Origin: CAIWHR01 sp963734055 | GTDB lineage: Bacteria > Pseudomonadota > Gammaproteobacteria > Burkholderiales > Casimicrobiaceae | Length of the DNA stretch: 64,000 nucleotides | Reading direction: 5' to 3' | Assembly: GCA_963734055.1 (NCBI GenBank) | Contig: CAVTFQ010000007.1 | Location: 682,001-746,000, forward strand | Part shown: piece after piece, positions 51,950 through 58,566 of the stretch | How the letters are laid out: each line of letters starts with the position of its first letter | Numbering within the stretch: position 1 is the stretch's first letter | Notes under the pieces: model-generated | Databases searched by the model: none | What the model was told of the DNA's origin: nothing | The model's input: the letters and a program-made list of their open reading frames with translations, nothing else | Made by a program: the position numbers and the translations under genes

Positions 51950-52330
51950 TCAGTCGCTGGCCGAACGCCCCATCACGGCCGGCGTCACGTTCGATGCATG
52001 ACCGCTGCCGACGGCGCCGCCCGCAGCGGGGGTGCCCGTCGTCGTCAGCGGCGTGATTCGCGGTCCCGGGGTCGACAACGACTGCGGCCCCGACATGAGG
52101 GGCGCGTTGAGCGCCTCGGCGACGCGGGAATCGACGCGCCGCGCGAGCAGCTTCCACTCGCCGCACCAGTCGTCATCGCGCACGGTCGGCCACACGCCCT
52201 CGATCATGTACGACTTCGCGTTGATCGGGTTCAGTTGCGGGGCGCTGCGCCTGCACTGGCCCCAGCTGGGCGCGCTGCCACCGGCGGCTTTCTTGCGGTC
52301 GTAGTACTGGCACGTCTGGCACTTTTCCAT
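51950..52330 (-). CDS. Hypothetical Cys-rich small protein
   Basis: A 126-residue protein. The N-terminal region has four cysteines in the order CQTC-YYDRKK...GQCRR...DWCGEWK (about residues 4, 7, 27 and 56), a pattern suited to binding zinc or an Fe-S cluster. The C-terminal half is a low-complexity Pro/Gly/Thr tail. No family was recognised. The start is fixed by CGGAGGATCG directly before the ATG. Confidence 0.65.
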   Translation of the reverse strand: MEKCQTCQYYDRKKAAGGSAPSWGQCRRSAPQLNPINAKSYMIEGVWPTVRDDDWCGEWKLLARRVDSRVAEALNAPLMSGPQSLSTPGPRITPLTTTGTPAAGGAVGSGHASNVTPAVMGRSASD

Positions 52331-52811
52331 CGATCCTCCGAATTGCGCTTCGCTTGCTGCGTCGCGCCTCGCTCGTTTGTCTTGACAGAACTTGAGCAAG
52401 ATCTTTGCCAGTGCGCAATGCGTGCGACACACGGTCGCGGCGCGAGTACGAGCGTGCGACGCGCGCGCAAATGCGATTGCCGCGACGGCGCGCGGCGCTT
52501 CTGCAATCGGGGAAATCAGTGCGTGCGCAGCGGCACGAAGCCGCGCGGCACGAGCGCTTCGCGGCGCGTGCGGAGGCGGTGCGGACGATAGTCGCGCACG
52601 GCTATCGAGCGGGTGAGCGGGCGCGCCAGGCGATCGCGCATCCCGGAACTGCGACGCGACGCGCACCCCGCGCGGCGCGAGCCGGCGTCGGCATGGCGCG
52701 GTGCCGACAGGGGCCGCATCGCCTGGCGCCTCGAGGAAAAAACGGTCGCCGACCGCATCGCTGTTTGCAGTATGTAATTCCCGGCGACCGTGAAACTAGC
52801 CGGCGTCGGAA
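52331..52811. other. 481-bp gap with no gene
   Basis: No convincing ORF on either strand; possible frames are short, Arg/Ala-rich and lack ribosome-binding sites. It holds a 12-bp direct repeat (AGCCGGCGTCGG at 52680-52691 and 52798-52809) around a 106-bp segment, and a short inverted repeat CTTG-AG-CAAG near 52391-52400 (plus strand, ACTTGAGCAAG) in the likely promoter region of the Cys-rich gene. Confidence 0.5.
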
Positions 52812-53147
52812 TCAGGCCGCGAGCGCGCGCAACGCGCTCCAAAGGGGCGCCGGCACGTCCTGGACGTGACGCGGCAGCCAGCTCGATTGCTGGTCGAGCG
52901 CCGCCTTGAGCTCGGCGTCGGCCATCGCAGCCTCCTGGTCGAGCTCGCTGTCGTACTTGCGGCGCGACTCGGGATTCGACAGCACTTCGTAGGCCGCATG
53001 AATCATGCGGACGAGACCGCCGAGATCCTGTCCGGCTTCGGTGACGCCGTAGCCGAACCGCTCGAGCAGTTGCGCATACGCGGCTTCGATCCGCGCGGCG
53101 CTCGCGCCGGGCGCAAGATCCAGGTAGTCGTAGTGCGTGTAGTTCAC
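52812..53147 (-). CDS. J-domain-like protein lacking the HPD motif
   Basis: A 111-residue protein whose first 70 residues follow the DnaJ J-domain pattern (MNYTHYDYLDLAPGASAARI, AAYAQLLERFG, IHAAYEVLSNPESRRKYD). The HPD tripeptide needed to stimulate DnaK is absent: the loop reads FGYGVTEAGQDL. The C-terminal 40 residues have no known domain. It may act as a J-like scaffold that does not activate DnaK. No signal peptide. Confidence 0.7.
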   Translation of the reverse strand: MNYTHYDYLDLAPGASAARIEAAYAQLLERFGYGVTEAGQDLGGLVRMIHAAYEVLSNPESRRKYDSELDQEAAMADAELKAALDQQSSWLPRHVQDVPAPLWSALRALAA

Positions 53148-53348
53148 GACAGCCTCCAGAGCGTTTCCGCGGAATCCCGCGGGGTCTCACCCGGGAATGA
53201 GCAGCATCCGTGCCAACTGCCGAACCGCCGGTCGGCCTCTCTCTATCTTCCTGTTTTGCCGTGCGATTCGCCGCCGCGTCGACGTGTGCACGCAGCCGTG
53301 TACACAACAGCGGACGCCGCGGCAGACGTCGCCGAAACTCTATCGCGG

Positions 53349-54221
53349 TCAAATCACGGACAGTGACGACGGACCGCGCGGCGGCGGGAACGCCGCCTCG
53401 AGCGCTGCAGACGTCGTGACATCGAGCACGAGTTTCGCCGCGCTCCGGTTCTCACCTACGTGTTCCGGATCGGCGGATGCGGGGATCGCGATCACGTCCC
53501 TCCGTTGCACGAGCCAGGCGAGCGCCACCTGCGCCGGCGTCGCGCCCGCTCGCGCGGCGATCGCCGCGAGCTTGCGACTGCGCAGGAGCGCGCCCTCCCC
53601 CAGCGGCGAGTACGCCATCACCGGCATCGCGCGTTCGCGCATCCACGGCAACAGGTCCCACTCGATGCCGCGCTCCTCGAGGTGATAGAGCACCTGGTTC
53701 GTCGCGCAATGCGCACCGCCGGGCAATGCGTGGAGCGAGGCCATCGCCGCGCGGTCGAAATTCGACACGCCCCAGCGCACGATCTTGCCCGCAGCGCGCA
53801 GCCGCTCGAACGCGTCGACGGTTTCCGCGAGCGGGATGCGTCCTGGCCAGTGCAGCAAATAGAGATCGATGCGATCGGAACGCAACCGGCGCAGACTGCG
53901 CTCGCAGGCTGCAAGCACCGATTTTCGGCCCGCGTTGTGCGGGTACACCTTGCTCACCACAAACACCTGGTCACGCCGGCCCGAGATCGCTTCGCCGACG
54001 ATCTCCTCGGCACCGCCGTCGCCGTACATCTCCGCGGTGTCGATCAGCGTCATGCCGAGGTCGATGCCGAGCCGCAATGCGGCGACCTCGCGTGCGGCAC
54101 TCGCGCGCCGCTCGCCGATTCGCCACGTGCCCTGTCCCAGCACCGGGACGCGCGTGCCGTCGGGCAGCGCTGTCGTCGCTAGCGCATCGGACGGCGCTCT
54201 TCGAGAAGGTCGCGGTTCCAT
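53349..54221 (-). CDS. Aldo/keto reductase
   Basis: A 290-residue NADPH-dependent oxidoreductase. Key residues are visible: Asp and Tyr in LIDTAEMYGDGGAEEIVGEA, Lys in FVVSKVYPHNAG, His in YLLHWPGR, and cofactor-binding VIAIPASADPEHVGEN. It resembles the group that includes 2,5-diketo-gluconate reductases and YeaE-like enzymes; the substrate is unknown. ATG 54221 gives MEPRPSRRAPSDALATTAL. It is divergent from the molybdopterin oxidoreductase. Confidence 0.9.
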   Translation of the reverse strand: MEPRPSRRAPSDALATTALPDGTRVPVLGQGTWRIGERRASAAREVAALRLGIDLGMTLIDTAEMYGDGGAEEIVGEAISGRRDQVFVVSKVYPHNAGRKSVLAACERSLRRLRSDRIDLYLLHWPGRIPLAETVDAFERLRAAGKIVRWGVSNFDRAAMASLHALPGGAHCATNQVLYHLEERGIEWDLLPWMRERAMPVMAYSPLGEGALLRSRKLAAIAARAGATPAQVALAWLVQRRDVIAIPASADPEHVGENRSAAKLVLDVTTSAALEAAFPPPRGPSSLSVI

Positions 54222-54229
54222 GTGCGGCC

Positions 54230-54235
54230 TATAAT
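54230..54235 (+). promoter_or_regulatory. Candidate -10 box for the molybdopterin oxidoreductase
   Basis: A perfect TATAAT in the 37-bp gap between divergent starts, but with no good -35 at 17 bp. If used, the start would be near 54242 and the leader only about 17 nt. The reverse strand reads GATTATAGG, so it might also serve the aldo/keto reductase. Confidence 0.35.
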
Positions 54236-54258
54236 CGCGCTTTCGCAACGATCCCGCC

Positions 54259-56349
54259 ATGACGTCCGATTCCCCCGTGCCGGCCAACGCGACCCGCCGG
54301 ATCGTCCGCGGCGCCTGCCCCCACGACTGTCCGGACACCTGCGCGCTGCTCGTGACGGTCGAGAACGACCGCGCGCTGTCGGTCCGCGGAGCGCCCGATC
54401 ACCCGCCGACCGGCGGCGCACTCTGCACGAAGGTCGCGCACTATCTCGAGCGCACCTATTCGCCCGAGCGCGTGCTGCACCCGATGCGGCGCGCCGGGAA
54501 GAAGGGCGAGGGTCGCTTTGCGCGGATCTCGTGGGACGAGGCGCTTTCCGAGATCGCCGGGCGCTTCGCGGCCATCGCCGCCTCCGCCGACGGTCCCGAG
54601 GCCATCGTTCCGTATTCGTATGCGGGAACGATGGGGCTCCTGCAGTACGGGTCGATGGATCGCCGCTTCTTCCACCGTCTCGGCGCCTCGCTCCTCGACC
54701 GCACGATCTGCGCGACGGCGGGAAAGGCCGGCTGGGTCGCGACGATCGGCGCGGCGATGGGCACCGACGTCGAGGCCTTCGATCAGAGCCGGCTGATCCT
54801 GATCTGGGGCAGCAATCCGATCGTCTCCAATCTCCACTTCTGGACGCGCGCGCAGGAAGCCAAGCGCCGCGGCGCGAAACTGGTCGCGATCGATCCGTAC
54901 CGCAGCGCCACCGCCGAGAAGTGCCACGAGCACCTGGCGCTCGTCCCCGGCACCGACGCCGCGCTCGCCCTCGGGCTCATGCACGTGTTGATCGGCGAGA
55001 ACCTGATCGATCGGGACTACATCGATCGCTACACGCTGGGGTTCGACGCGCTGCGCGAGCGCGCGGCCGCATTCCCGCCGGAGCGTGTCGCGTCGATTTG
55101 CGGGATCCGTTCCGAGCAGGTCGTCGCTCTGGCGCGCGACTACGGAACGACCAAGCCGGCCGCGATCCGGGTCAACTACGGCCTGCAGCGGCACGCCGGC
55201 GGGGGCAACGCGGTGCGGGCAATCGCTTGCCTCCCGGCGCTCATTGGCTCCTGGCGCGATCCGGCCGGCGGTGCCCTGCTTTCGTCGTCGGGCACCTATC
55301 CGGTCGACACCGCAGCGCTCGAGCGGCCCGACCTGATCCGCGGCTCGCCGCGGACCATCAACATGAGCGCGATCGGCGATGCGCTGCTCGACGCGAAGGG
55401 CCCGCCGATCAGGGCGATCTACGTCTACAACTCGAACCCGGTCGCGGTCGCGCCCGAATCGGCGAAGGTCGCGGCCGGCTTCGCGCGGGAGGACCTTTTC
55501 TGCGTCGTCCACGAGATCTTCCGGACCGACACGGCCGACTACGCCGACATCCTGCTGCCCGCGACCACGCAGCTCGAGCACGACGACATCCACGGTTCCT
55601 ATGGCCACCTCTGGGCGCTCGCGAACAATGCGAGCATCGCGCCCGTGGGCGAGGCCAGACCGAATACCGAGGTGTTCCGGCTGCTCGCCTCGCGGATGGG
55701 CTTCGCCGAGCCCTGCTTCCGCGATACCGACGACGACCTCGCGCGCCAGGCGTGGAAGGCGAGCGATCCGCGCGCCGCGGGGCTCGACTGGGACACGCTC
55801 CGCGCGAAAGGCTTTCAGCGCCTCGCCGTGCCGTCGCCGTGGGCGCCTTTCGCCGAGGGCCGCTTCCCGACACCGTCGGGCAAGTGCGAATTCTTCTCGG
55901 CCGCACTCGCGGCGCAAGGACACGACCCCCTGCCCACGTTCGTCCCGCCGCGCGAGTCGACCGCGAGCAATCCGGCGCTGGCGCGTCGCTATCCGCTCGC
56001 GTTCCTCTCCCCGCCCGCGCGCAACTTCCTGAACTCGTCGTTCGCCAACCTGCCCCGCTTCGTCGACGACGAGAAGTCGCCGAAGCTCGACATCCATCCG
56101 GACGATGCCGCCGTGCGCGCCATCGCGACCGGCGACCGCGTTCGGATCGCGAACGATCGCGGCAGCTTCACCGCGGTCGCGCGCGTCACCGACCGCGCTC
56201 GTCCGGGCGTCGTCGTGGCGCCGTCGGTCTGGTGGAAGAAGCTCTCGCCCGACGGCGCCAACGCGAACGCCGTGACCAGCCAGGCGCTGACCGACCTGGG
56301 CCGCGCCGCGACGTTCTACGACTGCCTGGTCGAAGTCGCGCGCGCCTAG
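54259..56349 (+). CDS. Molybdopterin oxidoreductase, DMSO-reductase superfamily
   Basis: A 696-residue Mo/W-bis-MGD enzyme. The N-terminal [4Fe-4S] ligands are Cys20, Cys24, Cys28 and Cys56 (GACPHDCPDTCALL ... ALCTKV). MGD-binding regions include ILIWGSNPIVSN, IDPYRSATAEKC, IYVYNSNPVAVAPES and the C-terminal molydopterin dinucleotide domain (KLDIHPDDAAVRAIATGDRV). There is no Tat signal, so it is cytoplasmic. No dedicated electron-transfer subunit is adjacent. The substrate is unknown. Its stop TAG is formed by the left end of palindromic element 3. Confidence 0.9.
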   Translation: MTSDSPVPANATRRIVRGACPHDCPDTCALLVTVENDRALSVRGAPDHPPTGGALCTKVAHYLERTYSPERVLHPMRRAGKKGEGRFARISWDEALSEIAGRFAAIAASADGPEAIVPYSYAGTMGLLQYGSMDRRFFHRLGASLLDRTICATAGKAGWVATIGAAMGTDVEAFDQSRLILIWGSNPIVSNLHFWTRAQEAKRRGAKLVAIDPYRSATAEKCHEHLALVPGTDAALALGLMHVLIGENLIDRDYIDRYTLGFDALRERAAAFPPERVASICGIRSEQVVALARDYGTTKPAAIRVNYGLQRHAGGGNAVRAIACLPALIGSWRDPAGGALLSSSGTYPVDTAALERPDLIRGSPRTINMSAIGDALLDAKGPPIRAIYVYNSNPVAVAPESAKVAAGFAREDLFCVVHEIFRTDTADYADILLPATTQLEHDDIHGSYGHLWALANNASIAPVGEARPNTEVFRLLASRMGFAEPCFRDTDDDLARQAWKASDPRAAGLDWDTLRAKGFQRLAVPSPWAPFAEGRFPTPSGKCEFFSAALAAQGHDPLPTFVPPRESTASNPALARRYPLAFLSPPARNFLNSSFANLPRFVDDEKSPKLDIHPDDAAVRAIATGDRVRIANDRGSFTAVARVTDRARPGVVVAPSVWWKKLSPDGANANAVTSQALTDLGRAATFYDCLVEVARA

Positions 56350-56537
56350 TGTCCCGTTCCGGAAGTAACTTGCCAATGTCTTTCGCCCACCGCACTACCG
56401 CCAAGGCAAAGGCGGCGAAAACGGCGCAATGCGCGAAGCAGCGCGCAGCGAATATCGGGCATCTTCGCAAGCGCTGCGACAAAGCAGTGCGCCGTTTCTC
56501 GACCGCTTTTGTGCAAGGTATTTCCGGAACGGGACAC
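56349..56537. mobile_element. Palindromic MITE-like element 3 (downstream of molybdopterin oxidoreductase)
   Basis: A 189-bp insert with 25-bp terminal inverted repeats (56349-56373 and 56513-56537, 23 of 25 matching; starts GTGTCCCGTTCCGGAA). It is flanked by TA on both sides (56347-56348 and 56538-56539) within C-TA / TA-G, as expected for insertion into CTAG with TA duplication. The left end forms the stop codon TAG of the upstream gene. No transposase is encoded. Confidence 0.8.
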
Positions 56538-56600
56538 TAGGTGTCAAAGGTCAACGGGCTGTGTCCACGATGAATACGCCCGTCGGATGCATTTTCCGTC

Positions 56601-56683
56601 GTCCCCGCGGACGCGGGGACCCGGTGACGTTGGACCGTCATCGGTAGCGACCCAAGTCGCTGGATTCCTGCTTTCGCGGGAAT
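56601..56683. repeat. REP/dRS3-like palindromic repeats
   Basis: Two short palindromes sit together between element 3 and the patatin gene: GTCCCCGCG-ga-CGCGGGGAC (56601-56620) and ATTCCTGCTTTCGCGGGAAT (56664-56683). The second fits the ATTCC-N10-GGAAT layout of dispersed repeats such as Neisseria dRS3 and related betaproteobacterial REPs. They may also act as a bidirectional terminator for the minus-strand patatin gene. The remaining bases of the 56350-56736 gap are element 3 and unannotated sequence. Confidence 0.6.
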
Positions 56684-56736
56684 GACGAGCTCGCGGGATT
56701 CATGCGTCGTAGAAACAACGCGTCGAACGTTCGCGC

Positions 56737-57870
56737 CTAAGGGGCGAGCAGCGCCTCGATCTCGGTCCGCTTCGCGATCGCGTCGGCGCGGCCGAGCGAA
56801 ATCAGCGCCTGGCAGAAGCCCGGGGCGAACAGCAGGTAGGAAAGCAATCCGGCGCCGCCGCGGTGCATCGCGCCGACGCCCGCGAGCAGCGTGCGAATCG
56901 TGCGCGGCAGCTCGCCCGCGTGGTCGAGGGCGATGTCCTCGAGCACGACGCTCGGCGTCACGGTCGCGAGCCCGACGTCGCGCAGCGGCACGGGACTCCG
57001 TCCCAGGACGTCCAGCGGAATCTGCCGGACGGCCGTGTTGACGAGCCGGACCTTCTCGAGATCGGTGCCGAGCGAGTCGGTGAAGATGCTCGCGAGCACC
57101 TGGCCACCGATCTGCGCCATCGACGGGGGCGCGGAATTCGCGGGCGCGTCGGGCCGCACGCTGCTGCGGGCGGCGCCGACGACGAGGATGCGGTCGGCGC
57201 CGAGATGCAGCGCCGGGCTCGTCGGGGCCACCTGCCGGACGGTGCCGTCGCCGAAATACTCTCCGTCGATGTCTGCGGGGGGAAACACGAACGGGATCGC
57301 GCTCGTCGCGAGCAGATGGGGCACGCCGATCGCGGTGCGCACGCCGAGGCGCTGCGAGCGCTCCCACAGCTCGACGTCGGGCCGCGCCTCGCAGAACGTC
57401 ACCGACATCCCGCTGCGGTAGCTCATCGCGGTGATCGCGAGCGCTTCGAGCGGGCCCGACTCGATCGCGGTCCGGATCGCTCGGAACGGTACGGTACGCG
57501 CGAGGAAGGCGCCGAGCGGCGCGTTGTCGAGCAGGCTCGCCGGACGGCGATGGCGCCAGGCCGGAACGAACGACATGAGCCAGCGCGCGCCCGATCCCGT
57601 CAGGCTCCAGGCATCGGTCCGGTAGACGTCGGAAGAGTGGATCCCGCTCCAGAGGGCGCACAGCCGCGCGGTCGCCGCGCGGAAGTCGGGCGTTCCCGCG
57701 GCGATTGCGACCGCATTGATCGCGCCGGCGGACGTCCCGGTGATCAGCGTGAAGGGGCACGGTGCTCCGGCCGGTCCCCATTCGGAAATCGCGTGCAGGA
57801 CGCCCGCCTGATAGGCCGCGCGCGCGCCGCCGCCGGACAGGACGATCGCGAGCTTCTGCCGCGTGACCAT
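56737..57870 (-). CDS. Patatin-like phospholipase
   Basis: A 377-residue acyl hydrolase of the patatin family. The oxyanion loop is VLSGGGARAAYQAGVL (about 10-25) and the nucleophile elbow is ITGTSAGAINAVA (Ser about 47). The catalytic Asp is in YFGDGTVRQVAP, where the usual DG(G/A) is DGT. There is no signal peptide. The C-terminal 130 residues (GVGAMHRGGAGLLSYLLFAP) probably contact the membrane. It is divergent in orientation from nothing close; lexA follows 51 bp away on the same strand. Confidence 0.88.
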   Translation of the reverse strand: MVTRQKLAIVLSGGGARAAYQAGVLHAISEWGPAGAPCPFTLITGTSAGAINAVAIAAGTPDFRAATARLCALWSGIHSSDVYRTDAWSLTGSGARWLMSFVPAWRHRRPASLLDNAPLGAFLARTVPFRAIRTAIESGPLEALAITAMSYRSGMSVTFCEARPDVELWERSQRLGVRTAIGVPHLLATSAIPFVFPPADIDGEYFGDGTVRQVAPTSPALHLGADRILVVGAARSSVRPDAPANSAPPSMAQIGGQVLASIFTDSLGTDLEKVRLVNTAVRQIPLDVLGRSPVPLRDVGLATVTPSVVLEDIALDHAGELPRTIRTLLAGVGAMHRGGAGLLSYLLFAPGFCQALISLGRADAIAKRTEIEALLAP

Positions 57871-57921
57871 CCGCCGATCTTAAGGCATCGGCCGACGGCA
57901 GCCCCGCGGTAGGTGGGGGTA

Positions 57922-58497
57922 TTACAGCTTGCGGACCAGCCCGACCATCACGCCGAAAATCTCCAGATCGCCTTCGGGACGGATGACCGGATAGGCCTTG
58001 TTCTCCGGCTTCAGGACGAACTTGCCGCGCTCGAGGTCGAGCGTCTTCAGCGTGAACTGGCCGTCGACGATCGCGACCACGATGTCGCCCCGCTTCGCCG
58101 CGGCCGTCTTCTCGACGACGACGAGGTCGCCGTCGAGAATGCCCGCCTCCATCATCGAGTCGCCCTTGACGCGGATCAGCACGGTCTGCGACGGCCGCTC
58201 GATCAGATAGTCGTCGATCGTCAGGGCATCGGCGGGCGCGTCCTCGACCGGGTTCGGCAATCCGGCATGCACCGGCGACTCGGCCAGCGGCCGCTCGAAG
58301 AACCTGCGGGTGGGCGCGAGCCGCTTGTCGGGGGTCGAGTCGATGTACCCGGCGAGCTTGAGCCGTGCCACCATCGCGGCGACCGACGACTTGGACTTGA
58401 GCCCGAGAAGCTGGCCGATCGATGCGTAGGACGGCAGCGCGCGATGCTGCGCGTAGTAGTCCTGCAATCGGGTCAGGTAGGAACGATCGTTCGACAT
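57922..58497 (-). CDS. lexA: LexA repressor (non-canonical betaproteobacterial type)
   Basis: A 191-residue S24-family SOS repressor. The N-terminal winged helix-turn-helix is LPSYASIGQLLGLKSKSSVA (21-40). The autocleavage bond is Ala78-Gly79 in SPVHAGLPNP, the catalytic Ser114 is in KGDSMMEAGILDGD, and Lys151 is in FTLKTLDL. It is shorter than the standard E. coli LexA (202 residues). Two GAAC-N4-GTTC operators lie over its promoter and first codons, so it should repress itself. The predicted transcription start coincides with the ATG, implying a leaderless mRNA. Confidence 0.92.
   Translation of the reverse strand: MSNDRSYLTRLQDYYAQHRALPSYASIGQLLGLKSKSSVAAMVARLKLAGYIDSTPDKRLAPTRRFFERPLAESPVHAGLPNPVEDAPADALTIDDYLIERPSQTVLIRVKGDSMMEAGILDGDLVVVEKTAAAKRGDIVVAIVDGQFTLKTLDLERGKFVLKPENKAYPVIRPEGDLEIFGVMVGLVRKL
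58480..58493. promoter_or_regulatory. LexA operator 2 (within the first codons of lexA)
   Basis: GGAACGATCGTTCG contains the perfect palindrome GAACGATCGTTC (58482-58493 region), matching the GAAC-N4-GTTC layout. It is about 31 bp (three helical turns) from operator 1, suited to cooperative binding or looping. Confidence 0.6.
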
Positions 58498-58503
58498 GGT
58501 GGT

Positions 58504-58532
58504 ACGATAGCGAACGAACGTTCGGAGGTCAA
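58504..58532 (-). promoter_or_regulatory. Sigma-70 promoter of lexA with the operator in its spacer
   Basis: Minus strand: -35 TTGACC (58527-58532), 17-bp spacer, -10 TATCGT (58504-58509). LexA operator 1 fills the spacer. The predicted start is about 58497, the A of the ATG. Confidence 0.75.
58511..58524. promoter_or_regulatory. LexA operator 1 (SOS box)
   Basis: CGAACGAACGTTCG. Its core GAACGAACGTTC equals the consensus GAACGaaCGTTC reported for the non-canonical LexA of Sideroxydans, Gallionella and Nitrosomonadales, and resembles the Bacillus SOS box. It lies between divergent lexA and the DnaQ/GIY-YIG nuclease gene, so it may control both. Confidence 0.85.
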
Positions 58533-58566
58533 GCCCCCGGCACCCCTCCCGCAGGACTCCGTCTCG

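Noticed and set aside
52405..52869. 154-codon plus-strand ORF before the J-domain-like gene
   Set aside because: Arg/Ala-rich, no ribosome-binding site, overlaps the J-domain coding end; treated as non-coding.
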